Shown here: one piece after another, positions 45,117 to 57,870 of the stretch | How positions within the stretch are numbered: position 1 is the stretch's first letter | How the letters are laid out: every line of letters begins with the position of its first letter | Source: Stomorhina lunata | Lineage: Eukaryota > Arthropoda > Insecta > Diptera > Rhiniidae | Direction: 5' to 3' | Length of the DNA: 64,000 nt | Assembly (NCBI GenBank): GCA_933228675.1 | Contig: OW121741.1 | Span: forward strand, 137,729,858-137,793,857 | Notes under the pieces: model-generated | Told to the model about the DNA's origin: nothing | Databases searched by the model: none | The model's input: only the letters and a program-made list of their open reading frames with translations | Translations under genes and position numbers: made by a program

Positions 45117-48100
45117 ATGCAGATATGCCAATAAAAGAAGATTTCTATGTGGGAGAAAAGGTTTATGTTTTAAAATTTAGTCAGACCCTCACATGGGTAC
45201 CTGTACTAAGGCCATCATGGGAGATTTTTCCTAGGTCCAGACCTTATCTAATCCGATGACTAAAGATTTGGTGAACTTTTGAGGAAAAATCATCCCATTT
45301 CGGATACCGTGTTATGTTAAACATGGTTTCCGAAATTGGCTAGTTTTTCCCGAAAAGGTAACCAAATCTTAGGCGCGGATTCCATCATCAGGCATGAAAA
45401 ATATGTCATGTAAAAATATGTAAAATTTTGGTACGAATTTAATACGAATTTAATAGGTTACCCGTTACCAAAACTTTTAAGCTCTAGGTGTATGTCTCTG
45501 GTAGGGGAAGAGTCTCCTCCTATACTTAACCAATAATGGAAAAGGGTGTTATTGATTAGGAGCAAATGCTATAGTTATCAAAATCAGTTTATGGAATAGG
45601 AAAAATAAAAACGAGAATCTGTGACTCTAACGGCATTCCCTGAAAAATTCAGTTTTTCATTTTCAGTTCTTATTTTAGCTTTTTCATAGTAATTGTTTTT
45701 TCCAGGAGCGGGTTATTTGCCCGACTTTCTAACCCATATTTTTATAGTTCTTATGGGAGACAAGTTCTTCCATATAAGCACATGTTAGCTGACTACATTA
45801 TCGGGTGTTAACGTAGTTCCCCGGTGATACTGCGAATATGTCGGTGTCCACAGATATGAACGAATAATCGAACTGGTCAGATTTTAACCAAATTTTAAAT
45901 ATTAACAACTGCCTTAATTGCTGGGGCATTTAGGAATGTACAATGTACAGGACCTAGAACAGAACACTCTGCATGTCTTGCAAAAGTCTTCCCCATATTC
46001 AACAAAAAGTTTATACAAAAGAATAAGACCTTTGCGCCCCTGTATACCAACATTGCAGCATACAGAAATCTATAAAGCCGAATTATTTAAGTAAAAAAAA
46101 TGTGGTTATAAATCTTTATCTTCTAAACTGCAAGTCTGATATGTATTTAAATAAATATAAATAATAAATTTTCGGCTTATGATTATCCTGTATCAAAGTA
46201 GACTACCTCAGAAATCAAAAAGCTATTTTAAGGGGTAGATCTTTATTATTTTTGATCAGTCGATAATCTGAGCTTTTACCTATAATTTGCAAATATAATT
46301 CGTAATGATTGTGTTTGTAAAATAGATAATAATGCGAGGTTCTCGATCTGTCCAAAAGTAGGGATACTTCTCCTGAAGTTGATGGCCCAACCAAACATCG
46401 AAACGCGTCGAAGAATTGGTTGTCCTCAAAAACATTTTTTAACTTTTATCAATAAATTGTCAATTACATTAATGAATAAATGTAATAGACTGGGACCAAG
46501 TGCGAATAATTTTTCTTTTTGAATAAAAAAAAATAATTTTTCACTTCGACTTTTTTTAGTTTTGGACCGATTGTGCATTCGATATTATGCCGATAATTTT
46601 TTAAAACCCATTTTCCCCAATATATTGTTTGTTTGAAATTTTGGAGCTCTGACTGACATAAACCCCATCAAAAGAACTTAATCTTACTGACCCATTTACA
46701 TATAATTTTGAACTGAAGATGATATATAATGAAATATATTATTGATTTATTTCAAGTTAAATCACAGTCTATAAAATATTCGTGTATTATAACATTTGTG
46801 CATTTACTTTTTCTAATTACTGTATTTAGAATTTAGTGCTTAATAAATGTTATCTCTTGTTTTTTATGCTCTAATGCAGTGATTTTTAAAGAACTTATAT
46901 ATAAAAAGTGTGTATTGACAATTTTATAAAATATCTTGTACTATACTAAAGTTATCTGCAATATAAAAAATCACAAAATACACGTTTTTAATGCTACAAA
47001 AAATCTTGTGGATGTAGTTTTTTTTATTCTTTTTCAAAACAAAATATCAATATTTGTCAACGTGGCTTCCCAAAATGTTTTCGAAACGCCAAAGAAAAAT
47101 TGATCTTATTAATAAAACCAAAAACCACATTTAATTATATATGTTTAGGTTTTTTTTATTGTTAATGTTAAATTTTGTAGACGTATTCAGTTTTTTTTTT
47201 GGTTCACATTCAAGTGTGGCCAAAAAAAAAATAAAATTTGTACACGTTAATAAAATTAAATTTTTGCTATTTTGAAAAATTCGAGTATCTGCTGCTTCTG
47301 GTTGTTGTTGTTGATATTGTTAGTTTTTGATTGGTAATTGTATTTGTAATTGCCACGCTTTCATTATAAATTATTTTCTATCTATAACATTTAATGTTCA
47401 GGTAGTATTAAATATTTTTTATAATATAAATTAATAGTTTTTGTTGTTTTTTTTAATAAGAAATTAGAAATTATTTGTTTAGTTGAAAAAAAAAAATATA
47501 TATATTTGTTAAATTCTCCTCTAGACATTTTTTATTTGAACAGCAATTTTTTTCAAGGTTATCTCCAGAAGATTATGTTTGCAATGCCCCATTATTCTCT
47601 ATCTCTCCTCCAGTCTAAAGCCATATTTAGTATTTTTACTTTATTCTAGTTTTTTTTATTTAATTTATATATTTTATTTTAATTTTGAAATATTGTTGTA
47701 TTCCTGACATAACTTGTTCTCTTGGTGATAGTGAAATTTTTATTTCATTTCTATTCTGTTTTTTCTTTTAATTATTGCTAACGTTTGGATTTTCGATTTT
47801 AGCTCATTTAAGCCATTTTTTTAACTTATATTGAATACGTAATTAATTCAATATAACATTAAGATATTTACGCAATTTGTTACTTAGTGGCAAAAAATTT
47901 TGATATGAATTTTAAATTATTCTGAACTTCTAAATCCACGTCCACTTATTGATATCGGTTTACATTTACAAAAGTTATTTAAATTTTTCCAAAGTTAAAA
48001 CTTTTCGATTGCAAACAAAATACTTTTTATAATGAATTTCTGGTACAAATGTTTACATGCGTAGTACCATGGTCTAAGTAGTACATGGCCTAGTCGCTTT

Positions 48101-48670
48101 ATGAAAAGCTTAATAACTTTTAGATTTTTCGTCTGATTTATATTATGAACTCAATTCTCTTGTTATATTGATATAAATTTGTATGAGCTTTCATATAAAA
48201 TGCTACTAAAGCAGCGGATACAAACTGGCTGAGCTACGGGTCGATATGTTAACGAACCTCTTTAAAATCGGTTTTTTGTGTATAACTTCCAAACTTGGAC
48301 GTATTTCTGAAATTGTTTTGTACGATTTGCCATGTGCTTGATAAGGCCTAAAACCCACGCTAGGTCATTTCCCGAGTTTTTTAATATCAGAGTGTTATTT
48401 CTATTAAAATTAATAATTACACTGTGCTCTATTTTGACAACTTTTTTTTACTGTCAAAAGAGATCAAGTGGGTAAAGATTAAAAAAAAATGTTTCTGAAA
48501 GATAATTTTGTTGACGAATTTCAATTTGTTTACTTATTTCAAGAAAATAAACAGTTTTCGAGTTACGCGAATATTTATTGCTCAACCTACTCCATTTTTT
48601 ATAACGCTATATCTCGAAAACTAAAGCTTACCTAAAAAACGGCTAGCAGCATTGAAATCGGCGTACTCTA
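45117..48670. other. AT-rich intron with fragments of dispersed repeats
   Basis: Approximately 45225-45570 resembles family 1 on the minus strand (ggatacc, accaaatctt-type blocks and a decayed tail). The stretch 45787-45866 pairs with 42044-42125. At 46330-46520 a less AT-rich patch (tgatggcccaaccaaacatc) is unrecognised. No coding exon is supported. Confidence 0.45.
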
Positions 48671-48673
48671 ATT

Positions 48674-48934
48674 ATGTTAACCCACCAGTTATACCTTTTG
48701 TCGGTTTTTTCAGCCAGCACAGTGTTACCTGAAGAATTAACACGCTGTAAAATAAATAAAATTGGCTGTAGAACAAAATGCTTCAAAATTCTGGGGCCTT
48801 GTGCTATAAACACAATCACGGCTACAGGCTACGGACTACAACCTGTCAATATTAGAATGAGAATAAACTTTTTAGAGTCGACACAGCCACATGACTACCG
48901 ACCACCTTTGCAGCTGTATCCAACATTAAACTAA
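48674..48934 (+). CDS. Unrecognised 86-codon open frame with five cysteines
   Basis: An isolated frame in a patch with more G and C than its surroundings. It starts with a hydrophobic stretch (LYLLSVFSASTVLP) that could pass for a signal peptide, then CKINKIGCRTKCFKILGPC. It resembles nothing I know. A segment inside it (tgctataaacacaatcacgg, about 48809-48828) recurs inverted at about 49806-49826, which points to repeat-derived sequence. There is no stronger evidence that it is translated. Confidence 0.15.
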   Translation: MLTHQLYLLSVFSASTVLPEELTRCKINKIGCRTKCFKILGPCAINTITATGYGLQPVNIRMRINFLESTQPHDYRPPLQLYPTLN

Positions 48935-51900
48935 TTTCTATTTTTGTTAGCGACAATAACAGATTTAGTGATGTCAACACATAGAATATTAAAATAAATG
49001 AGCGATTTAAACTACTTAATTTTATTTATTATATTTATATTATATTTTATTTACCATAATAGGACGAAGAAAATTTATATAAATAATTTATATACTTATC
49101 AAATATTTATATATATATAATGTAAATAATAATATCTGATAAATACAAAATATACAAAATTATATTTGTTAAACTCTACCTCAATAGAAGTAAATTTTCA
49201 AATTGTCATATCTCACACACTTCATTTGCTAGATCGCCATAAATTAGGTTATATAACAGCGCAGTATGTCCTGTATAAAATTCATTATTTAAAAAATCAT
49301 ACTTATATCTATATTGTTTTAAGATATGCAAATTTTTATAAAAAAAAGTAGTTTGTAAAAATAGTATGTATATAAGCTTTTAATCAATTATGAATCGGAG
49401 GAATATATATATATTATGTGAAAGGTATTTTCGGTATCTTTTGTTTAATACCAAAAAACTTAATACCGGACATGACTTCCAAAGATATGCCGTATAATTC
49501 TTGAAATTTAAAATACTCTCATGCTAAGAGATTACACCAAAATCTTTCTATAAGAATTTTTTTGATTTAGTCATACTTTCAGGTAAAGGGAAACCGTTAT
49601 TATCGGAGGTTAATTACTAAAATTAATTTATGTCATTTCTATCAAAATATAAAAATTTCTATCATCTTATTAACGTGTTACTGGCACCACTCATAAACAG
49701 ATGTTTCTGAATGTAGCTGCCGTCTTAAAAATAATTAAGTAGCTGACTACGAGGCGACAAAAGCAACCAACGACTTTTGTAGTCGGTGTTCGTGTAGCCT
49801 GCCGTGGTGATTGTGTTTACAGCATTACTATGTAATTCGATTCGAAAGAAAACTTTTCGAATCACAATCTGTTAGGCATATAAATACGAAAGATTTTATT
49901 TTCGAAACGAATTTTAAGCAATTCTGTCGTTTAAGGATAAAAATTCGTCAATTCTAATAAATATAATTGAACTTCAAATCATAAGGAAAATAAGCAAATA
50001 GATGTTTGGTACTTTATGAAAAATCAGATAGATAAAATTTAATCTAACAAAACCGTTAAATTTATTCAAATTCATGTTAATTTTTGGAAAGTTTTTGTTC
50101 TTTTTTGTAACATTTACATTACAATAAACTTTACCAAAAATTTCTCCAGACCAATTGACCTCATTATTAAATGACATCACTCTTAATATTTCAACACATA
50201 ACAACTAAAATTAAATCAAGATGATTTGATATTGTATGACACATGTTCCTCTATTTTTCACATTTAAAGAAAATTTTCAAATGTTTGAAATTGAAAGTAG
50301 GTATTCAAATTTTAAAATTAGTATTCAAAATAAAGCCTAATTTTCGTTTTATTAATTTTTATAAATAACTTTTTATTTATTGTATAAATTAATTTTTCAA
50401 CAAATTTTTTTGTAAATAAATTATGTTTCGTTTTAAAATAAATCTCCATATTTATTTTTATACAAATTTTACCGGTTTCTTTTAAAAAAGTTTATTCAAA
50501 TATTTTGGTATCACTTTCAGTATCAATTTTTGCATAGCATTTCCACAGAAAAGACTTAAAACAGGAACTAGTGCATTGTTTAATTTTTTTTTTAAATTCT
50601 TGTTGCCTAGCACAGAGTATTTAAAAGTAAACTTCAAATTTAAATATTCCGTAATTTGCATTAATTAACACACATCAAATTTAAAAATTTGAATTTTATA
50701 ACAAGTTTTTTAAATAAATAGATTTTATTAGGCCTTTTGTCATATTTTGTTTTTTTCATTCAAGGCTTTTAAAGCAAATTTTAAAAATACAAAAATTTAA
50801 AAGTAGGAGTTTTATAGTTTCACAGAAAAAAATGTTAAATTTGTACGGAAACTTATTTTTTCAAAACTTGATCCTTTCGATCCCACTCCCGAACAGCTGA
50901 TAAAAAAAATTATTATCTTGTTTAATAGGTCATAACTAAGGATTTTTCAGACTTTTTGATTAAAAGTTTATAGAGATAAAGAAAGTTGCTTATAAGCAAC
51001 TTTGGGCCATTGTGATAACAACTTATGTTATTAGAAAAAAAATAAAACTTTCGTTATTGATCTTATTTTAGTTTTATATACTATTTATTAAATAATTATA
51101 AATGATAAGTTAGGAAACAATTTCTACTGGTATTACTGCACACTTTAAGCATTTTGGAAGAGCTGTTCCTGGCGGCATCGAACTTTTTCTCCCGATATAA
51201 CCCATGTTTATCAATATGTTCCTCAATATCGAATTTTTTTCTAAAAACTCATCCTCATTTTCATTTCACTCTTCATCAGAACTCATCCCATTTAACCTAC
51301 TGGACAGCTTCACAAATTCCTTTACTTGCTTTCATCATTTAAATGTTTTGCTTCTGAAGTGGACCAAAGTTGCTTATAAGCAACTTGAGGAAACAATAAA
51401 AAAATTTATTTTGTAACTGTTCACGTTTCTTTCAATATTTTAATTTGTATTTGTTGAGTTATCTATGAATATTAATACCACTAATCAACTTGTTTTATTT
51501 GTGATACATAAATATTTTAAATTATTTTTTGTTTTTTGTATTTACTAGTAAAATTTAGACGACTTTACTCTAACTAATGAGCTATAATTTTGTTGGTAAA
51601 AATTCGATCTATTTATTTTTTTGTTGTTTTAAAATCAAGGAAGATGTAACCTAGAAACATGAGTTTTTTTTTTTAATTCTTCAGTTTCGTTACTTTTGCA
51701 AGAAACGTGGCCAAACATCAAAGTTGCTTATAAACAACTACGGGGGCGAAAGGTAACCACTGTAAAATATCTTTAGTCCGAATTTACCAAAACCAAAGAC
51801 TCTATAAACAAACATACATTTCATGAGCACATGTGTATCTTTTTTTATTTGATTAGTTATTTTTTTCGGAATTAGAGTAAAAGCGGTATAATCTTTTTTT

Positions 51901-53459
51901 ATGGGACTTATCAAAAGGACCATCTTTATATCTTAGAGTCTTTGCCAAAACTCACATAATTGTGTTTCCGTACTCTTATTTTGGTTTGGGTCTTTACTAA
52001 ATTGTGATTCCCCTCTTACTCAGAACTACACAGACTTTTTCAGAAAAGTAAAACGTAAAAAGCTACCCTGCAAGCATTTTATAAAAAAAATAACATATTC
52101 GAGTCATTTATGACTCTTCTGTGTGATTAAAATAGGCATATATGAGCTCTTTTTCTGATAGTAAATGATTGTTTCCTCAAGAGAAAATGTTAGTCAACCC
52201 GGGACTCTTCTTGATTAGTCTTTTTTTACCCGATTTTCTAATCAGTTTAAACTTATTTATGAGTTTTTTTTTTAACATTTCTAATGATTTGTGAGTCTTT
52301 TTCAGGTAATTCTTAAGTCGTATTTCTGATTATTTTCGAAACCTTTTCATTCCATTTCAATTTTCTAATATTTTACGCTTGTTCAAAGCTAGAACTAAAA
52401 TCAGTTTTTAATCGTCTAGATGAGCAAAAAATTATTCATAAATAACTTCAAAACAGTCGTATTTCAAACACTTGAATGATCTATTTTCGATTACTGTATG
52501 TTTAATATGTGAAATACTCGAGGAAGACTTAGTAAGGTGATTTTTGATAAAACAATCTTCCAAATGCTAGTAGGATAACGTCTAATTCATAAACGAAAAC
52601 ATAAGTTATGACAAACTTATTTGAATTTTACAAAATTTCTACAACAATATTTTGATAAAAAAAAATTTAGAACAAAACATTACTTTCAATGAACAATTTT
52701 ATACATTCTTTTTTTAATTATGTTTTAAAAAAAATTAAAGATTTCGTTTTGCTTGTTTTTTTTTTTATAACATAAATTTTCTTTCGTTTATCGATTTTTT
52801 CTCAAAACAATCTTAAGTTCTAAATTTGTGTTTAATTGGCATTTTAAAAAATTCCTTTTAAAAAGATCAATAAAAAGATTTTTACAAAACACGTTTAAAA
52901 TAAATAAATTTAAATGTTTGTGTTCTATTTGAGAGTCTATTATTTTTTATCTCTTTGTCTCTTAAAATAGAAGAAACAATTTTCCTTTCCTAATTTATAA
53001 GAAAAAAACCCCACGCTTTTTTTTCTCCCATAAAAAAGTGAAAAATTGAAATTTTAAACAGTTTTTCAAGTAATTGTTAAATTTTTCCCGGTAAAAAAAT
53101 AGGCGTTCTATACAGTTGTCACAGTTGTTTCAAAACTTTTTCGAATGCAAGTTTTGCATTAACAAATTTCGATATTCAAGATTTGTATTAACAAATTTTG
53201 AGCCGTGTGGTCAACTTTTTTGAGTTTTCAAAATTTGTATGTCTACTTATTCTCGGCATGAGGGAGGCGATTTTTTTCATATAGTATTTAAATAAAAGAA
53301 AATAAAACAAATGTTTGTTTATTTTTAAACAATATACTTTATGTACATATATCTATCTACTACCTATTTCCACCATTCTCCCTCCTTTTGTACGTAAAAG
53401 ATAAAAATTCGAATTTTTAAATATTTCTCTTTTTTCTTACTTTGTTGTTTTTGTTTTGT
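48935..53459. other. AT-rich intron with three copies of a 20 bp palindrome
   Basis: AAGTTGCTTATAAGCAACTT occurs at 50983-51002 and 51367-51386, and a one-mismatch version at 51720-51739. A repeat at 51806-51945 matches 32880-33035. The inverted partner of part of the 48674 frame is at 49797-49830. Everything else is A/T runs. Confidence 0.5.
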
Positions 53460-53630
53460 TTAATTTGGAAAATCTTCTGAAAGTAAATGATAAAGAATCG
53501 CCAGTCACTCGGTCTTGTCTCATTTGTACGCATTTAAGATTAAAACGTTTTTGTGATCCCCGTCCTGTTGTAGAAATAAAATTATTAACTTAAAAAAAGT
53601 GCATTTATATTAATTGTTGCTTCTACAAAT
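53460..53630 (+). promoter_or_regulatory. Rtnl1: Candidate 5' UTR and promoter of the shortest isoform
   Basis: A patch of mixed composition (gaatcgccagtcactcggtc, then gatccccgtcctgttg) stands out from its AT-rich surroundings and ends in an A-rich leader before the ATG at 53631. A cagtca stretch near 53500 is close to but not a full initiator. The composition change is the main evidence. Confidence 0.4.
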
Positions 53631-53640
53631 ATGTCGAAAA
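53631..53640 (+). CDS. Rtnl1: Rtnl1 alternative first coding exon, three codons (MSK)
   Basis: The ATG is followed by TCG AAA and a spare A, then the donor gtaatt at 53641. Joined to 56325 it reads [15 protein letters not shown], a 199-residue reticulon consisting almost only of the membrane domain. Support is the correct phase, the A at -3, and an upstream leader-like patch. The exon is so short and its donor so ordinary that chance is not excluded. Short isoforms starting right at the reticulon domain are known for this gene family. Confidence 0.6.
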
Positions 53641-54089
53641 GTAATTGAATTTTTAAGAAAAATCTAAAAAGAACTGAATATTATTTTTAAGTATTTTTAT
53701 ATACAAATTTTTAGAAGAAAGATTAGAAATAAGAAAATTAAAAAATATATATTTTAAAAGGTTGCATAATTATGATTTTGAGTGTCTATGTTTTTTTAGA
53801 TTCAAAACTTTTTTGATTTGAAATTTTTTTGTGTTGGCATATGTGTTTGTTAACGGCCTGTCCGTTTTATTGTGTGATATTTTTGGCTTCTTTTTTAAAT
53901 TCTATAAAGAATTTTAGATATAAAAATGTGAAATTCGTGATTAATGATTTAACTAAACCGCAATAATTTATTATAATTTTCTATTCTTCTTTACAAATAA
54001 CAAATTTGAAAATAATGAAATTTCCTTTTCATAGAGAAAGCTTTTTCCAAAAAATTTTTATAGAGAACAATTGTTAAGAAAAATTTCAC
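53641..54089. other. Intron start, nothing recognised
   Basis: A/T runs leading into array 3. Confidence 0.5.
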
Positions 54090-55885
54090 AAAGAAAAAAT
54101 TTTAAGAAATTTCTTACATAGAAAAATGTTGATGAATTTTTAAATACTCAAAAATTTGGGTGAAATTTTTCACTCACAAAAATATTGATAAAATTTTTCA
54201 AACAACTCAAAACTCAGAAAAAATACAAATATAGAAATAAGAAGAAATTTTTCATAGAGAAAAATATTAAAAAAAAATTTCATAGTGAAAAATATTTAAA
54301 AAAAAATTTAAATAGAGAAAAATTAAAAAAAAAAACAAGATTTCATAGAATAAAATTTCATAGAAAATTTTTCAGAAATTTTCAAGAAATTTTTCATAGA
54401 GCAAATTTATATGAAATTTATCACATAAATGATTTTGAAGAAACAAATTTTTCGTATAGACAAATTTTGATAAAATTTTTCATATAGAAAAATTTTGATA
54501 TAATTTTTCTGTAGACAAATTTTGATAAAATTTTTCATATAGAAAAATTTTGAGGCAATTTTGTATATAAAAAAAATTTTCAAAGGAAAAATTTTAATGA
54601 AATTTATCACATAAAATTGTTTTGATGAAATTTTTCTTTTAAAAAATGTTTTCATTAAAAAATTCAATTTTTTATATAGCAAAATTTTGATAAAATTTTT
54701 CACTAGAGAAATATTGATAAATTTTTATATATATATAGAAATTTTGATAAAATTTATCATATAGAAAAATTTTGATGAAATTTTTCATATAATAAAATGT
54801 TGATAAAATTTTTCATATAGAAAAATTTTGATGAAATTTTTTATATAAAAAAATTTTGCTAAATTTTTTTTAATACAGAAAAATTTTAATGAAAAATTTT
54901 AATAAATTTTTTTACATAAAAAATTTTGATGACATTTTTCTTATAGAAAAATTTTGATAAAATTTTTCAAATAAAAAAATTTTTGAAAAAAATTTTCATT
55001 TAGAAAAATTTTGATAATTTTTGAATATAGAAAAAATGTTGATGAAATTTTTTATATAGAAAAATGTTGATTGATTTTTTTATATAGAAAAATTTTAATG
55101 AAATTTTTCTTATTGAAAAATTTTTATGACATTTTTTATTTAGACAAATTTTGATAAATTTTTTATTTAGACAAATTTTGATAAATTTTTTAATATAGAA
55201 AAATTTTGATTGAATTTTTAATATAGAAAAATTTTGATGAAATTTTTTATATAGAAAAATTTTGATAAATTTTTTAACATAGAAAAATTTTTATGAAATT
55301 TTTTATACAAAAAAATTTTGATAATTTTTGTAATATAGAAAAATTTTGATGCAATATTTTAATATAGAAAAATTTTGGTGGAATTTTTAATATCGAAAAA
55401 TGTGTATAATTTTTTAAATATAGAAAAATTTTGATGAAATTTTTTTTGTAGAAAAATTTTGATGAAATTTTTAATACAAAAAAATTTTAATGATTTTTTT
55501 AATATAGAAAAATGTTGATGAAATTTTTTATATAGAAAAATTTTGATAAATTTTTTAATATAGAAAAATTTTGATGAAATTTTTTATATAGAAATATTTG
55601 AATAAATTTTTTAATATAGAAAAATTTTGATGAAAATTTTTAATATAGAAAAATTTTAATGAAATTTTTTATGTACAAAAACGTTGGTAAATTTTTTAAT
55701 AAGAAAAATTTTGATGAAATTTTTTGTATAAACAAATTTTGATAAATTTTTTAATATAGAAAAATTTTAATGAAATTTTTTAATATAGAAAAATTTTAAT
55801 GAAATTTTTTAATATAGAAACATTTTTTATATAGAAAAATTTTGATAAAATTTTTAATATAGAAAAATTTTAATGGAAAATCTAC
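54090..55885. repeat. Hairpin minisatellite array 3 (about 1.8 kb)
   Basis: Same family as array 1 but with units such as tatagaaaaattttgatg then aaatttttca or aaatttttta, period mostly 27-28 bp and more variable. The central GTATA of array 1 is replaced by ATATA. It lies in the last intron before the common exons. The left 300 bp is A-rich and poorly ordered. Spurious short frames arise on both strands. Confidence 0.93.
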
Positions 55886-56324
55886 TTTTAAAATGTGTAG
55901 TAAAATTAATTTATTTTTGTTTAAATTGAATTTTTGCACTAAAAATCTGATTTCGTGAAGAAAATCAAAATTTGATAGAATTTCAAATTTTGTATTAAAA
56001 TTTAAATTTAGTCAAGGAATTAAATTTTATATTAAAAATACGAATTTCACTTAAATTTAACCCTCTAATCACAAACGAATTATAATATTATCAAAAATTT
56101 ATAGAAGGAAATTTGTATGGAAAATTTGTCCCATAAGTTATTTTTCATTTATGAATTGGGGGTAATTTTATGCTAAATTTTGCATTTATGTTGGTTCAAA
56201 ATTTAAAAATCCGAATCAATTTGTTAGAAAACCCCTAATCAAATGTTTTCATCTTATAATAAACTTAAATTTTATTAAAAAACCTTTTATTAATAAATTT
56301 ATTTAAAATTCTTTTTAATTTCAG
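55886..56324. other. Rtnl1: Intron end and shared acceptor
   Basis: The acceptor aatttcag closes at 56324 after a moderately T-rich tract (ttctttttaattt). Every alternative first exon must use this site. Confidence 0.8.
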
Positions 56325-56532
56325 TGGAATCCCTTATTTACTGGCGCGATGTGAAAAAATCTGGTATTGTTTTTGGTGCTGGTCTTATCACACTTTTGGC
56401 CATTTCATGTTTCTCTGTCATCAGTGTATTCGCCTATTTGTCATTGATCTTGCTGACAGGCTCTATTGCCTTCAGAATCTATAAATCAGTTATGCAGGCC
56501 ATACAAAAGACCTCCGATGGTCATCCCTTCAA
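56325..56532 (+). CDS. Rtnl1: Rtnl1 common exon 1 (reticulon domain, first hairpin)
   Basis: Reads (V)[13 protein letters not shown], the hallmark opening of reticulon domains, then a hydrophobic stretch of about 38 residues ([16 protein letters not shown] to SIAFRIY, shared residues 14-53) and [16 protein letters not shown]. In reticulons, this overlong hydrophobic hairpin sits as a wedge in the outer leaflet of the ER membrane and bends it into tubules. The donor gtaagt at 56533 leaves two bases (AA) that complete Lys with A at 56609. Confidence 0.97.
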
Positions 56533-56608
56533 GTAAGTTCTTCTTTTTTTATATTACTTCATAAATTCTTATTGTTACTAATTTTTTATAACCTTAAAAT
56601 TTTTCCAG

Positions 56609-56817
56609 AGAATATTTGGAATTCGATTTAACATTGTCCCAAGAGAAAATCCAAAATATTGCTGGTGTTGCTGTTGCTCACTTAAATGGTTTCACCGCTG
56701 AATTGAGAAGATTGTTCTTGGTTGAGGATTTAGTTGATTCCATCAAATTCGGTGTAATCTTGTGGGTTATGACCTACATTGGCGCTTGGTTCAACGGCAT
56801 GACATTGGTCATTTTGG
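56609..56817 (+). CDS. Rtnl1: Rtnl1 common exon 2 (loop and second hairpin)
   Basis: Acceptor ttccag (56603-56608). It encodes the hydrophilic loop EYLEFDLTLSQEKIQNIA through LVEDLVDSIK (shared residues 71-116), then the start of the second hydrophobic hairpin FGVILWVMTYIGAWFNGM to LVIL (117-139). The loop corresponds to the Nogo-66 position of vertebrate reticulons, although sequence similarity there is low. The donor gtaagt at 56818 leaves G, which makes Ala with CC at 57703. Confidence 0.97.
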
Positions 56818-56859
56818 GTAAGTGTTATAATTTAGAAAAAAAAAGTATTGCTAATTCCT

Positions 56860-57640
56860 AAAATTTTTCTTAAAGAAAAATTTTAATAAAATTTTTCCAA
56901 TAGAACAATTTTTATGGAATTTTTCTCATAGAAAAATTTTTATGAAATTTTTCTTATAGAAAAATTTTAATAAAATTTTTCTTATAAAAAAATTTTAATG
57001 AAATTTTTCCTACTGAAAAATTTTAATGAAATTTTTCTTAAAGAAAAATTTTAATGAAATTTTTCTTATAGAAAAATTTTAATGAAATTTTTCTTATAGA
57101 AAAATTTTAATGAAATTTTTCTTATAGAAATATTTTATCGAAATTTTTTTTATAGAAAAAGTTGAACGAAATTTTTCTTGTAGAAAAATTTTAATGAAAT
57201 TTTTCTTATAGAAAAATTTTAATGAAATTTTTCTTTTTGAAAAATTTTAATGAAATTTTTCTTATAGACAAATTTTAATGAAATTTTTCTTATAGACAAA
57301 TTTTAATGAAATTTTTCTTATAGACAAATTTTAATGAAATTTTTCTTATAGACAAATTTTAATGAAATTTTTCTTATAGAAAAATTTTAATGAAATTTTT
57401 CTTATAGAAAAATTTTAATGAAATTTTTCATATAGAAAAATTTTAATGAAATTTTTCTTATAGAAAAATTTGAATAAAATTTTTCTTATAGAAAAATTTT
57501 AATGAAATTTTTCTTATAGAAAAATTTTAATGAAATTTTTCTTATAGAAAAATTTTAATGAAACTTTTGTTATAGAAGCATTTTTTTTGTTATAGAAAAA
57601 TTTTTAGGAAATTTTTCTTCTAGAAAAAATTTTCCCCCAT
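56860..57640. repeat. Hairpin minisatellite array 4, filling an intron
   Basis: About 27 units of gaaatttttcttatag then aaaaattttaat, period 28 bp, with a cttat centre and TTTTAAT ending distinct from array 1. Some units carry tagacaaatttt. The array fills about 780 of the 885 bases of the intron between common exons 2 and 3. Confidence 0.97.
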
Positions 57641-57702
57641 TTTGCCATTTCTTAACCTTTTTTGAGTTTGAAATCATTTTATATTTTCCCTTTTATTTAC
57701 AG

Positions 57703-57808
57703 CCTTTGTCTCTTTGTTCACCTTGCCCAAGGTTTACGAAAACAACAAACAATCTATTGATACTTACTTGGATTTGGCCAGAAGCAAAGTTGCTGAAGTA
57801 ACTGAAAA
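57703..57808 (+). CDS. Rtnl1: Rtnl1 common exon 3 (end of second hairpin)
   Basis: Acceptor tttacag (57696-57702). It reads AFVSLFTLPKVYENNKQS then IDTYLDLARSKVAEVTEK. LPKVYE after the second hydrophobic region is typical of reticulons. The amphipathic stretch after it may lie on the membrane surface, as reported for reticulon C-terminal helices. The donor gtaagt at 57809 leaves AA, completed to Lys by G at 57871. Confidence 0.96.
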
Positions 57809-57870
57809 GTAAGTGATTTTAGAAATTTAATTATATTAGAAATGTCTGTAATATTAAATTTTTTTTCTAG

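Noticed and set aside
56616..56861. A separate 81-codon gene starting at the internal Met
   Set aside because: It is Rtnl1 common exon 2 read on into the following intron; the donor gtaagt at 56818 ends it.
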